A model generated the notes under the pieces. It was not told where the DNA came from and did not search any database. It saw only the letters and a program-made list of their open reading frames with translations. Shown here piece by piece: positions 20,557 to 30,566 of a DNA stretch of 64,000 nt. This DNA is from Pectinophora gossypiella. Its lineage: Eukaryota; Arthropoda; Insecta; Lepidoptera; Gelechiidae. A program made the translations under genes and the position numbers. How positions within the stretch are numbered: position 1 is the first letter of the stretch; each line of letters begins with the position of its first letter. The DNA lies in assembly GCF_024362695.1 (NCBI RefSeq), contig NC_065431.1, positions 4,160,624-4,224,623 on the forward strand. Reading direction: 5' to 3'.

Positions 20557-21424
20557 TTTAGTCAAGTAAGTGTTCCAGACAACTTGCTCTAGTAAACGCA
20601 CACGGATCGATTCACGGAGATACTTTTAACGAAACGTCAAACATTTTTTTGGAATTGGAATGGAAATACTGTTCTGTGACGTCATCAGTAAAAGCTGTCA
20701 AACGTCGTACTCATTATTACTTAAGTACTTTATAAATAAAGTTCAAAAAATGTCGAAAAGTAAAATGAGATTGATTTTTGGTCATCGTAATCTGGCTTCT
20801 ATTTCTAGATTAGCATTTTATAATTTACCTTTGACCCAGACAAATACCCGCCCACACCTCTTTCTTAGTCTAAACTTTAAAACTTACTCTAAACTTTATT
20901 AGGGTAGATATTACCACAATTATGAACAACAAATTATAATGTATTTTTTCATTAAACTCAATCAGATCCACACCTTAAAACATAGCACCATTCTCAAGCA
21001 CAGTTAAGTAACTTTGTAAAGTTACTTGCTCCAGACAACTTGCTAATGTAAACAAACACAGATCGATGCCTTGCCGCATCGCGCCCGCATCACCCAACCC
21101 AGATGGCGAATTATAACGATTTCACAACTATAATGCCTGCGAGTTTCGGGGGTTCTGTGCTCTGTGGAGAATTGAGGTCAAGTTTGTAACATTGATAGGT
21201 GTCTGTTTAGCGTAGAATTGCGTATAGGGGTAGTCAGATTTGTGACTTATTCAGCCTTAACATGTTTCGAAGTGGTGAAAAATTTACTCTGAGCAACTTA
21301 TTCTTTTTAATACTTATTTTTTTTACTTAGTTCAGTAATGTGGATACAATTTCGAAAATGAAGTGAACTCCTTTAATTGCCGTGCATTTCGAAAATGTAC
21401 ACGCAAAAAAAGAAAAAATATATT
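20557..21424. other. Weak repeat traces only
   Basis: 20570-20610 and 21005-21065 share a GTAAGT..CCAGACAACTTGCT..TAGTAAACGCAC-like unit, and 20625-20760 resembles 16965. No gene. Confidence 0.35.
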
Positions 21425-21560
21425 TAAATATCATGAAAGAAAGAAAGAAAGAAAGTATTTATTATTAGAGGACGCCACAGAAAAAATGAAAACAAAAAGA
21501 ACAGACAAGATGTAAGAAATGTACTGTGACGCACGCAATTTTCTCTATAAACGATAAGAA
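21425..21560 (-). mobile_element. LINE 3' tail (AAAG)n
   Basis: (GAAA)n then GTATTTATTATTAGAGGACG..CACAGAAAAAATG; same family as 22100, 27905 (plus), 48415 and 56575. Confidence 0.55.
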
Positions 21561-21611
21561 AATGTATTCACAAAATTTTTGATATCAATATCAGATCAAC
21601 CACATGTCTCC

Positions 21612-21893
21612 CTTGAGAATCCGGGTTCGAGTCCTAGTGGGGACATGTCACAAAAAACACTTTGTGATCCCTAGTTTGGTAACGACATTGCAGGCTGATC
21701 ACCTGATTGTCCGAAAGTAAGATGATCCGTGTTTCGGAAGGCACGTTAAGCCGTTGGTCCCGGCTACTATTTACCGAAGTAAATAGTCGTTACATGAGCC
21801 ATGTCAGGGGCCTATGGCGGCACAATAATAACCCTGATACCAGGATTGATGAGGTTGGTATTCCACCTCACAACCCACACGATAAGAAGAATA
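21612..21893 (+). mobile_element. SINE-B with altered 5' end
   Basis: From box B (CCGGGTTCGAGTCC) onward this is a standard SINE-B. Upstream (21540-21611) it carries AACCACATGTCTCCCTTGAGA instead of the usual head, the same as the copy at 49555. Confidence 0.75.
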
Positions 21894-22017
21894 TTATTTT
21901 GATCAAAATATCTTTGAAGAAGCAATACATATTTGGCGTTACTTATTTTAGATTTGCCGCAGCTGAACAAAAGAGAAGCGATATAGGTAGCAACATAATT
22001 CTATACATAATCTAATC

Positions 22018-22281
22018 CAAATATCAAGCAACAGTATTTTGTATATATGCTTCTGCCTTTACATTGTATTTTGGAATAATTAGGTACTGGCCCGAGCGAT
22101 GAGAAAATAAAGAAAAGAAAAAAAGAAAGAAGGAAACATTTATTATTTAGGACACCACAGACACGGATTACAAAAAAAAAATAAAAATATAGACAATTAT
22201 CAGGTTATAAAGTTGATCAACGCCATCTATATTGTTGAAAAGTCATTAATATATTAAACCAAGATTAGATTAAACCAAGAG
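22018..22281. other. LINE tail (GAAA)n and unassigned
   Basis: 22095-22190 holds AGAAAAGAAAAAAAGAAAGAAG and TATTATTTAGGACACCACAG, the reversed LINE end as at 48415. Confidence 0.45.
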
Positions 22282-22608
22282 AGCCTCCGTGGTCTAGTGG
22301 GAAGAGCGTTAGGCTCACGATCTGGAGGTCCGGGTTCGATTCCCTATGGGGACATTGTCGAAATCACTTTGTGAGACTGTCCTTTGTTTGGTAAGGACTT
22401 TTCAGGCTTGAATCACCTCATTGTCCGAAAAAGTAAGATGATTCCGTGCTTCGGAGGGCATGTAAAGCCGTTGGTCCCGGATATTAGCCGTAAAAACACC
22501 TCCACCAACCCGCAGTGGAGCAGCGTGGTGGAGTATGCTCCATACCCCCTCAGGTTGATTGAGGGGAGGCCTGTGCCCAGCAGTGGGACGTATGTAGGCA
22601 GTTTATGT
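22282..22608 (+). mobile_element. SINE-C, full length
   Basis: Head GTGGTCTAGTGGGAAGAGCG and GGGTTCGATTCCC, then ACTGTCCTTTGTTTGGTAAG, the central block, ATTAGCCGTAAAAACACC and the tail GAGGCCTGTGCCCAGCAGTG. Confidence 0.9.
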
Positions 22609-22850
22609 TATTATGTACGCGTCACTAGAAACTTTTGCACACACTCATTCAATCGAACGTATCTTCAATTCCAATCTTTCCCAATTGAACAACCTAATCC
22701 ATTTGCCCTTTCATTCGTTCATTCATTCTTCCATTCCTCTTGACAACCTGTCAATGAATGCGTTAGCGAATTTTCCACGAGAGCGATATTAGATGAGAAT
22801 GCCTTAACTGGATTCGCATTTAAAATATTATGTTTTTTTAAATATATACA

Positions 22851-23395
22851 TTTGCCCTTGGTCTTGGTTCCATACAAGACCATTAACCCGGCCCCAGGGG
22901 GAACAGAGTCATCTTCTCTGCCCTCCACTGGGGCAATTCCTGTTCGGCGCGTCCTTGCCGCGGGGGTGGGCGCCTCTTACTTCAGTAGGCCGGAGTGAGA
23001 TGGTGGCTGAGTTCGAATAGGGACCCAGACCTACGGGGTATAACGTAGAACCCTTGCCCAGGGATACGGGTGAAGACCTCAACGGCTGCAGAGGCGGAGA
23101 TGGGAGCCATCGGTACGGCAATGCAGGACGGAAGGGGCATGTCACAGGGACTGTAACCTGGAACCTGACAGAGGGCAGCAGTAACTGTCAGTACTATTCA
23201 GAGGCAGAAGACAGGAGTCCTAGTATGGCTTTGTAATAGACTACTCTGGGCGCCATCCCACTCGCGTCAGACAGAGTACTGCGGGGCGGAAGGCAAGAGG
23301 GAAACCACTGCCCTATTTTTCCCTAAAAAGTAGCATGGAGAGTATTCGGAAAATGCTACACCGACAAGAGCGTGGCTCTTAAATTGATGATGATG
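22851..23395 (+). mobile_element. NA2, full length with TSD
   Basis: A GC-rich 545-bp insertion flanked by AAATATATACA (22840-22850 and 23396-23406). It starts near TTGGTCTTGGTTCCATACAA, holds CCTCCACTGGGGCAATTCCT, and ends GACAAGAGCGTGGCTCTTAA..TGATGATGA. The tail equals the end of LINE-2. No substantial meaningful frame and no clear pol III box pair; GAGTTCGAAT at ~23010 is the only box-B-like motif. Confidence 0.85.
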
Positions 23396-23667
23396 AAATA
23401 TATACATACATAAACTCACACCTGTTTCTCACCGGAGTAAGAATTCATTATTATAAAGTGTGAAATCCTTATTTCACTAACCAAGCAGTTTTGCCAACTT
23501 GGCGGCTCACCAAGATGTAAGTGAGGCAATTACGCCAGCCACTTCCGTTTCCGCTCCGGCCGGAAGTACAGCCTATTTCATGCCAAAGTACATTTACTAG
23601 GCGTGGAACTTTTTGTACCACTTTGCTATAATGTAGGTACCTATGTTAATTTGTATTAATTACGTAT
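23396..23667. other. NA1/LINE-3 tail scrap and unassigned
   Basis: 23400-23445 (ACATACATAAACTCACACCT..CACCGGAGTAAG) is a LINE-3 type tail. The remainder is unassigned. Confidence 0.45.
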
Positions 23668-23917
23668 GGGCGGAAGGCAAGAGGGAAACCACCGACAATT
23701 ATTTTTTTAAAAGCACGAGGTTCGCGCCCATCTGGGCACCCTCAGGCCTGTCGTCTTAAACGTTGTACCGGGTGAGATCCTTCAGCGCTCCCCATTTGTC
23801 CGGCCAAGTAGTTAATGCCACCTGCGGCAAATCTACAATAAGTCACGTCAAAAAAAATGCCTAAAAAGCAGCATGGAGAATGCTACACCGACAAAAGCGT
23901 GGCTCTTGAATTAATGA
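23668..23917 (+). mobile_element. NA2 3' fragment split by PA1
   Basis: GGGCGGAAGGCAAGAGGGAA (23668) and CCTAAAAAGCAGCATGGAGA..CGTGGCTCTT (23860-23915) are one NA2 end. PA1 (23717-23858, poly-A on plus strand) lies between. Confidence 0.7.
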
Positions 23918-24389
23918 TTACTAAATGAAATGAAAGTAATTCTGTAATTTCAAAATTAAAAAAACTACAAGTTCCAAAAGTTTTAATTCTAAATTCCCAC
24001 ATCAAGTTTAAGACATTTTATATTATTAAAAACTGGCTGAAATCCAAGATGTCTGCCTTATATTGTCTGACAAGCATACTATTTTACTTTTGCGGCCAAT
24101 TTTACTTTGAAACTGGGCAAGAAAGTCCAAAATTTCACAATCTTGACTTAGCCTACTTAGTTTTCACGAAGGAAATATATTACAACGTCTTTGTGTGGTA
24201 TTATTTATTGCAGGGCTGGCATAATTTTAATATAAGGCTGTTTTCCACTGTTTTAGGGTTCAAAACCTCAAAAAGAAAAGCGGAAGCCTTATAGGACTCA
24301 CTTTTCGTCCGTCCGTCTGTTTGTCAAACCCTTTTTCCCCAAAATGCGTGGAGGCATCAACTTGAAATTAACATTTAATACTTAATTAA
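23918..24389. other. Unassigned, old repeat remnant
   Basis: A 24049-24294 frame ends in TCAAAACCTCAAAAAGAAAA..CCTTATAGGACTCAC, a common insect repeat motif. I do not call it a gene. Confidence 0.35.
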
Positions 24390-25075
24390 AGCACATAATA
24401 ACGGGTTCTTACCGCGTTGAGGAGCTCGGTGGCGCAGCGGTAAACGCGCTCGGTCTGCGATTGTTGAAGTTAAGCGACTTTCGCAAAGGCCGGTCATAGG
24501 ATGGGTGACCACAGAAAAAAAAAAGTTTTCATCTCGAGCTCCTCCGTGCTTCGGAAGGCACGTTAAGTCGTTGGTCACGGCTGCATTAGCAGTCGTTAAT
24601 AACCACCAATCCGCACTGGGCCCGCGTGGTGGTTTAAGGCCCGATCTCCTTATTCATCCATAGGGAAGGCCCGTGCCCCAGCAGTGGGGACGTTAATGGG
24701 CTGGTGATGATGATGATGACCGCGTTTAAAATAGGGATATGAGGGAAGACGGGTTCAAATTATCAAGCATGTGGAATCCAGTGGTAGGTGTTGTAAAAAG
24801 CTTAAAACGTCCTAATGTGGTGACAAAACGAGAGGACACAGTGAGTGCGGTTTGTCGTAGTGAGTTTGGTGCGAGTTCAGATGGTTCCGAACATTCCCAT
24901 ATCAAATACATAAACAAGCGGCAAAGAAAGAGGGTCGACAGATATGTCTGCCCGTAGAAAATTATGGATCTACCTACTCCACTCCAATCTCATCAGTCAT
25001 CCCGTGATCATGGCACTTGTCAGAGTGTAGAAATATGTCGGCGGCGTCGTCACTTACCATCAGGTGACATTGTGA
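24390..25075. repeat. Repeat O, interrupted by SINE-A
   Basis: CACATAATAACGGGTTCTTACCGCG (in two parts) is broken by 24419-24718. It continues TTTAAAATAGGGATATGAGG..ATCTACCTACTCCACTCC..GTCATCCCGTGATCATGGCA. Other copies are at 17190 and 33635-33865; the latter ends with the inverted form (GGTAAGAACCCGTTATTATG). Confidence 0.55.
24419..24718 (+). mobile_element. SINE-A, full-length reference copy
   Basis: Flanked by ACCGCGTT (24411-24418 and 24719-24726). Head GAGCTCGGTGGCGCAGCGG with a box-A-like element; 5S-like GAAGTTAAGC (24466) and GGATGGGTGACC (24499); A-run; central block; tail GCCCCAGCAGTGGGGACG and (GATGAT)n. Confidence 0.95.
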
Positions 25076-25260
25076 TTAAATGTTTCATATCCTTCATAAA
25101 AAAAATATTGCCAACCCTAATTTTAAGGTTTAAGAAGTGAGTGGAAAATAACATTAATTCTGGTTGTGGTTGAGCTAAAATTACAATACAAAGCTTCTGG
25201 TAAATCTAGACACCTACTTTCGGGAGAATATTGTTGTTTGTGGATTTATTATCTTCTTAA

Positions 25261-25895
25261 TACAGGGTGTTAGTGACATCGTAACGAATATTAAGGGTGA
25301 CGATTCAGGCCATGATTCTGAGTTAATATCAAGTGGAATTGTCCGTCTTAAAATTCATGTTTTTTTATATTTTCAATTCTATACTTTTGAAATGGAAAAT
25401 TCCATTGGATATTAACTCAGAATAATGAGTTGAGTAACAAGTTGGTATGGGTGTTAGTGACATCGTAACGAATACTGAGGGGGATAATTCAGACCTTGAT
25501 TCTGAGTTAATCATCATCATCATCAGCCCATTAACGTCCCCACTGCTGGGGCACGGGCCTTCCCTATGGATGATATGGATGATCGGGCCTTAACCCATCA
25601 CGCGGGCCCAGTGCGGATCGATGGTTATTAACGACTGCTAATGCAGCCGGGACCAACGGCTTAACGTGCCTTCCGAAGCACGGAGGAGCTCGAGATGAAA
25701 ACATTTTTTTTCTGTGGTTTTTTTCTGAGTTAATATCATGTGGAATTTCCTGTCGGAAAATTCATGAAAATTTTAGTGTCTTTTTAATTATGTTCAGTTC
25801 CATTTGCGACGGAAAATTCCACTTTTTATCAACTAAGAATCATGGCCTGAATCATCTCTCAAAGTTTTCGTTACGATGCTACTAACACCCTGTAT
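25261..25895. mobile_element. MITE-K, two units, second split by SINE-A
   Basis: Unit 1 25261-25438 has a shortened right arm. Unit 2 25449-25895 is broken by a SINE-A between two copies of TTCTGAGTTAAT (25500-25511, 25723-25734). Confidence 0.85.
25512..25722 (-). mobile_element. SINE-A, 5'-truncated, in MITE-K
   Basis: (ATC)n, then the reversed tail, then the central block. It stops after the T-run before the 5S-like part. The exact 12-bp TSD is given under the host MITE. Confidence 0.9.
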
Positions 25896-25925
25896 AACAA
25901 TTAACCCTTCTTTCTAGTTTACGCT

Positions 25926-26127
25926 GATAGCCCGGTATCAACGGCTTAGCGTGCCTTCTGAAGCACAGAATCATCTTAGTTTTTGGAAAATCAGGTGACT
26001 CAAGTCTGTAATGTCCTTACTAAACAAAGGACAGTCACAAAGTGATTTCGAGAATGTCTCCATCAGGAATCGAACCTGGACCTCCAGATTGTGAGCCCAA
26101 CGCTCTAACCACTAGACCACAGAGACT
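25926..26127 (-). mobile_element. SINE-C, 3'-truncated
   Basis: ATAGCCCGGTATCAACGGCT.. through ACAAAGGACAGTC to the head ..CCACTAGACCACAGAGAC. Confidence 0.8.
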
Positions 26128-26134
26128 GTTAAAA

Positions 26135-26543
26135 TATACTAAGGTTGCATTTTACAATAAGATTCCCATTGACATTCAGAATTTGCCTTTCAACTGTTTT
26201 AAGACAGTAGTTAAACAAAAACTTTACAAAAAAGGTTATTATAAAGTTAGTGATTATTTAGAAGATATGAATGCATGGGATTAACTGTCTGAGAACTGAT
26301 ATTAGGCAGCTAAATTACTCAATTGTATACCAATATTTTATGTTTATTTTTATTTTTTTTAAAGAACGTCTAGGGCCCTGTGCCGAGGTTTTTCTTGCAG
26401 CTTCTTTTCCGCGGCTATACAGGTTGTGAGAAGCTGCAGTAGTTTTAAGCGGATGAGACGTTCGTTATGTAAAAATTGACGATTCGAAGTGTAACTATGT
26501 TACCAACTGAATAAAGATATTTTTGAATTTGAATTTGAATAAT
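26135..26543 (+). mobile_element. CR-1 LINE C-terminus and 3' UTR
   Basis: Encodes FYNKIPIDIQNLPFNCFKTV to DMNAWD and the full UTR ending in TTTGAATTTGAAT; ~95% like 1740-2118 by eye. The upstream domains are missing. Confidence 0.8.
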
Positions 26544-26717
26544 GTACAACGGAAATTCTAATAAGATCCCGTATACGCGCATCGGATAACATTACAATGC
26601 AATGAGATGCATCGCTACCGCCAATAACCCGCATTTGCCCCAACAAGAGGGGCATGCTAAGTATTACTACCTCCTACCACATATACTCACTCCCATAACT
26701 TGTTCATTCATTTATTT

Positions 26718-27111
26718 ACTAGCGACCCACCCCGGCTTCGCTCGGGTGCAAGGTTAGGACCCCGATACCGACCCCGCCGGCGTGGTCGACGATTTCCCTC
26801 ATTCAGCGCTTATCGCTATCGACCCACTAGGGTCGATTAATTCTTTCAAATATTTTTCCTCTCAGACGACGCCCTGAGCCGAGGTTCGCGCCCAACTGGG
26901 CACCCTCAGGCATGTTGTCTTAAACGTTGTACCGGGTGAGAGCCTTCAGTGCTCCCCATTTGTCCGGCCAAGTAGTTAATGCCATCTGCGGCAAATGTAC
27001 AATAAGTCACGTCAAAAAAAAAAGTTCGGGTGCAATGCTGAGGAAAAAATGAAATTATTTACGACATCACATTAAAAAGCTTAAAAATAACAGTATTTAT
27101 CCACTATTTGA
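26718..27111 (-). mobile_element. Helitron-like end, split by PA1
   Basis: ACTAGCGACCCACCCCGGCT is the reversed CTAG|T terminus. 27026-27111 (TCGGGTGCAATGCTGAGGAA..ATTATTTACGAC) continues it and matches 59400-59496 on the other strand. PA1 26752-27025 is inserted with TCGGGTGCAA at 26742-26751 and 27026-27035. Confidence 0.7.
26752..27025 (+). mobile_element. PA1, near full length
   Basis: From GGTTAGGACCCCGATACCGA through GAGCCGAGGTTCGCGCCCAA and CATTTGTCCGGCCAAGTAG to GTCACGTC plus poly-A. Its TSD shows it is a poly-A non-LTR type retroposon. Confidence 0.8.
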
Positions 27112-27314
27112 GGAGCTCGGTGGCGCAGCGGTAAGCGCGTTCGGTCTGCGATTGTTGAAGTTAAGCAACATTCGCAAAAGCCGGTCATAGGATGGGTGAC
27201 CACAAAAAAAAAGTTTTCATCTCGAGCTCATCCGTGCTTCGGAAGGCACGTTAAGCCGTCGTGGTCCCGGCTGCATTAGCAGTCGTTAATAACCATCATT
27301 CCGCACTGGGCCCA
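27112..27314 (+). mobile_element. SINE-A, 3'-truncated, just upstream of exon 1
   Basis: Complete head and central block. It ends at CCGCACTGGGCCC, about 80 bp before the splice acceptor of the coding exon at 27395. Confidence 0.85.
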
Positions 27315-27394
27315 CTGAAGCACGGAGGCCGGTACTGTAACTACTCCAAATAAATAATATACTCTTGTTTAATATAAGTATCGTTTGTCCATAG

Positions 27395-27543
27395 ATCACG
27401 ATGAAGAAACGCGACATAGTTCTGATAGTGATCCTGAGCGTCGGCGCAGCCGCAGCCTTGTTCGCGCTTGCTGCGTACCTCTATATACGGAGGAAGAGGA
27501 GAAAGAGGGAAGATGATGAGGACGGCACCAGCTGTGCTATCAG
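27395..27543 (+). CDS. Start-codon exon of a single-pass membrane protein
   Basis: A plausible acceptor (TTGTCCATAG) precedes the exon and a strong donor (CAG|GTAAGAG) follows at 27544. The ATG is at 27401, six bases into the exon. The 47 full codons read MKKRDIVLIVILSVGAAAAL, then FALAAYLYI and a basic RRKRRKR stretch, then acidic EDDEDGTSCAI, plus a split AG. Residues ~6-29 form one hydrophobic membrane segment. The positive residues after it suggest a type III/signal-anchor topology with the C-terminus in the cytosol. Codon use is GC-rich, unlike the AT-rich surroundings, which supports true coding. The exon ends in phase 2 and joins in frame to 59533. Synaptotagmin-like proteins have this layout, but no C2 domain lies here, so I do not name it. 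A 5' UTR exon probably lies further left. Confidence 0.75.
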
Positions 27544-27589
27544 GTAAGAGAGTCTACGTTAGAGGATTTTCTACATAACGTAGCATCAC

Positions 27590-27830
27590 GCCTGCATCCC
27601 TAAAGGGGTAGGCAGTGTAAATACACCCATTCCTCGCCAACTTTGTTTAAGTCCCATGTAACGGCTATAACATAACATAACATAACAAATACTTTATTGC
27701 ACAAACAGGAAAAAACAAAATACAAAACAAAAGAGAAATAGAATTAGTACAATAGGCGGCCTTATTGCTAAGTAGCAATCTCTTCCAGGCAACCTTTAAG
27801 TATAGGAGATATTGAATATTAGGTAATATA
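27590..27830 (-). mobile_element. LINE 3' tails
   Basis: 27590-27663 (ATCACGCCTGCATCCCTAAA..CCTCGCCAACTTTGTTTAAG) resembles 32340-32435. 27665-27830 is a reversed LINE end (CATAACATAACATAAC.., ACTTTATTGCACAAACAGG, GGCGGCCTTATTGC). Confidence 0.55.
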
Positions 27831-27904
27831 GCGGGATAGTGCAGCATGCAAAAATAAATACTCTTTAACAAAATAATTAATAATTATTATAATTATTATT
27901 TTAA

Positions 27905-28195
27905 TATTACGACTTATGCTGAGCGAGGTCCTTTTATTCCGGACTCCACCGCAGATGATCGGGCCGTCAGTGCGTTGCATTTAGATACTTTGTTATTATT
28001 ATTGTTTTATGAATTTGGTTTGTTTTTCTTTTTGTTTTGGTATTTTTTTTATTTTATATATTTTTTTTTTGTCTGTGTACTTATTGATTTCCGTGTGGTT
28101 TCTGTCCTGTGTTAAATGTAATGTACCTGTCTGTCTGTGTCTGTGGTGTCCGGAAGTAATAAATGTTTCTTTCTTTCTTTCTTTCTTTATTTCGG
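27905..28195 (+). mobile_element. LINE 3' UTR ending (TTTC)n
   Basis: CTTATGCTGAGCGAGGTCC.. then a T-rich stretch and GTGTCCGGAAGTAATAAATG(TTTC)n. The plus-strand relative is at 35780; reversed relatives are at 56575 and 63710. Confidence 0.6.
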
Positions 28196-28214
28196 CTATA
28201 TACTTAAGTAAGTA

Positions 28215-28448
28215 TATAGTCGTAGCCCAGTTGGTAGAACGCTTGCCTCTCATTTTGAGGTTGTAAGTTCGAAGCAAAGGCCTAAGCCAAGGATTGTCGA
28301 ATTTGTTTTCGAATTCATGTTTGGATCATAAATGACAAACACGTGCTCAATGGCAAAGGAAAACATTGTGAGGAAACCCACATTCCCGAGAAATGTATTT
28401 TCGGAGGTGTGTGCCCTAACCTGTATATGTATATATAATTATAGATAA
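28215..28448 (+). mobile_element. SINE-D, 3'-truncated
   Basis: Head GTAGCCCAGTTGGTAGAACG..CTCATTTTGAGG..GTTCGAAGC, then the body to CGGAGGTGTGTGCCCTAACC. Confidence 0.8.
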
Positions 28449-28460
28449 TATAATTTTAGA

Positions 28461-28983
28461 CGTTGGTTTTGGTTTCATATAAGACCATTAACCCGGCCTC
28501 AGGGGGGACAGAGTCATCTTCTCTGCCCTCCACTGGGGCAATTGCTGTTCGGCGCGTCCTTACCGCGGGGGTGGGCGCTTACTTCAGTAGGCCGGAGTGA
28601 GATGGTGGCTGAGTTCGGATACTATAGGGACCCAGACCTACGGGGTATATCGTAGAACCCTTGCCCGGGGATATGGGTGAAAACCTCAACGGTTGCAGAG
28701 GCGGAGATGGAAGCCAACAGTACGGCAATGAAACAAAGAGGCGAGTCACAGGGACTGTAACCTAGAACCTGACAGAGGGCAGCAGTAACTGTCAGTGCTA
28801 TTCAGAGGCGGAGGACAGGAGTCCTAGTATGGCTTTGTAGACTACTCTGGGCGCCATCTCACTCGCGTCAAGTGAGTACTGCGGGGCGGAAGGCAAGAGG
28901 GAAACCACTGCCCTATTTTCCCTAAAAAGTAGCATGGGGAATGCTACAACGACAAGAGCGTGGCTCTTAAATTAGTGATGATG
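28461..28983 (+). mobile_element. NA2, second full-length copy
   Basis: 523 bp between ATAATTTTAGA at 28450-28460 and 28984-28994. Colinear with 22851-23395 from GGTTTCATATAAGACCATTA to CGTGGCTCTTAAATTAGTGA plus TGATGA. Confidence 0.85.
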
Positions 28984-28994
28984 ATAATTTTAGA

Positions 28995-29269
28995 AAATAC
29001 ATAACATTTAAAGGCCATCCTGACATTCATAATGCACCCACCGTAGCAACAGTGGCCAATAGGTATATATTCAATACAATAAAAGAACATTGATCGTATT
29101 AAAAGTATCCGTGGTTATCAGTACAAAATTGCCCATAATAACGATAATTATGACAATTATTGACAAAGAAAAATTAAAATATTTTACAAAATTGCTACCC
29201 TGGCCTATATAGACGGCGATACGGCTCGCCTATTACGTTGGTCTAATCTAATAGAAAGCTCGCCGAAGG
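28995..29269. other. Unassigned, with TG1 scrap
   Basis: 29210-29262 (TATAGACGGCGATACGGCTC..AGAAAGCTCG) is TG1; the rest is unassigned. Confidence 0.4.
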
Positions 29270-29405
29270 CTAGCTGAACGTTGCCTGGAAGAAATTGCTG
29301 CATGAGCAATAAGGCCGCCTGTTGTGATTTTCTGTATATGTTGTCCTCATATCGATGTATTTTGTGTCCATTGTGCACAATAAAGTATTTTATCTATCTA
29401 TCTAA
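29270..29405 (+). mobile_element. LINE 3' end (ATCT)n
   Basis: GTTGCCTGGAAGAAATTGCT..AATAAGGCCGCC..GCACAATAAAGTATTTTATCT(ATCT)n. Reversed tails of the same kind are at 32985 and 59095. Confidence 0.65.
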
Positions 29406-29496
29406 AGCTCGGTGAGGTGTTATCGGTCTAAGGAATATATTAGTACCTACTCAATATTTTATAATTATTTAAAAAAAAATAGGTACCATGTGATGT

Positions 29497-29792
29497 GTTC
29501 GCTGATAGATGGTGGTGTGTATGGAGAGTGTTTGGCTTTTTGCGAGAAGATTTATTAATGATTTACTGTTTGTTTTTTTCTGTTATTATTCTTTTTTTGT
29601 GTGATAGTTTTTTTTTTAATTTTGATTTTTTTTTAGTTTCTTTTCATGTTTTTTATAGTCTTATTTTTCTTTTTGTTTTCGTTCATTGTTTATTTTTGTT
29701 GTATTATAAGTGTTTATATTGTTTTCTCGTCATTGGGCCACACTGTAAAGTTGTATGTACCTTTATAAATAAATAAAAAAATAATAAATAAA
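29497..29792 (+). mobile_element. T-rich LINE 3' UTR
   Basis: A 93-codon Phe/Leu-rich frame is a product of T-richness. The stretch ends TAAATAAATAAAAAAATAATAAATAAA like LINE tails. Not a gene. Confidence 0.45.
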
Positions 29793-30153
29793 CATTGGTG
29801 CTAATTCCTGCAGACGCCACCTAATTTAATTTTAAGTTATACCTGTCATTTTCTTATCCGCTGAAAAAGAAAGGGACGGGATGTCGACATGCATAAAATT
29901 TATGGAATACACGTCAATTTTAAGCAGAAGTCTAAAAATTTTACATCGACCAATTACCCGACAGATTTAAGTAGGCAGTACGTCAAACGGATTGCATACC
30001 AGCGAGATGCCTATTTTATTTGCCCGAGTTATTCATTCGTTTTAAAATTAACTTGTTGACAATCATCCGTCCCTTTCCTTTTCGGCGGATAAGAAAATGA
30101 CGGGTATAACTTAAAATAAAATTAGGAGGTGTCTGCAGGAATTCGGGCCATTG
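29793..30153. mobile_element. MITE-J, second copy
   Basis: ATTGGTGCTAATTCCTGCAG..CTAATTTAATTTTAAGTTAT on the left and the inverted ATAACTTAAAATAAAATTAG..TCTGCAGGAATTCGGGCCAT on the right. Confidence 0.8.
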
Positions 30154-30419
30154 TCTTTATTAATATTCTAGACACTGTTACACGAGTCATCACTATGAAG
30201 TCCACGAGTAACAAAAAAAGAGGGTTTTAAAACCCTTAACACGACACATTGTAAGTAAATTAATAATGAGATAGAAAATGTCGATATTCGTTACATTTGT
30301 AACCGACTTAGAAAAGTAGGAGGTTACCATTTGACCCATATGTTAGCAATGTTGGTACTGGTATTAAATGTGTTCCTCTAGTTATTAAATAACTTGTAAT
30401 GTACCCTCATTGATTTAAA
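30154..30419. other. Unassigned sequence
   Basis: No feature seen. Confidence 0.25.
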
Positions 30420-30566
30420 AGATGTGTTGCTGTTGCAGTTTCTTGTCATTTCTTCTCCTCAGCCATAACACCTTGCGAAGTGACGTAAATTCAAAATGTT
30501 ACATTGACCTTCAACAAGTTTATCCATGATAATTACGTTGAATAAATGATTCTGATTCTGATTGTT
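30420..30566 (+). mobile_element. LINE 3' end (ATTCTG)n
   Basis: TGTTGCTGTTGCAGTTTCTT..TTACATTGACCTTCAACAAG..GAATAAATGATTCTGATTCTG. Copies at 32055, 33908 and (reversed) 2405. Confidence 0.7.

Noticed and set aside
22384..22743. 119-codon frame
   Set aside because: Lies almost wholly in a SINE-C; similar frames occur in every SINE-C copy (for example 12806-13081 and 54552-54920 on the minus strand).
24049..24294. 81-codon frame with hydrophobic start
   Set aside because: Ends in a common insect repeat motif; no splice sites or codon bias.
28009..28266. Phe-rich membrane-like frame, and the similar one at 29495-29776
   Set aside because: Low-complexity T-rich LINE 3' UTRs ending in LINE tails.
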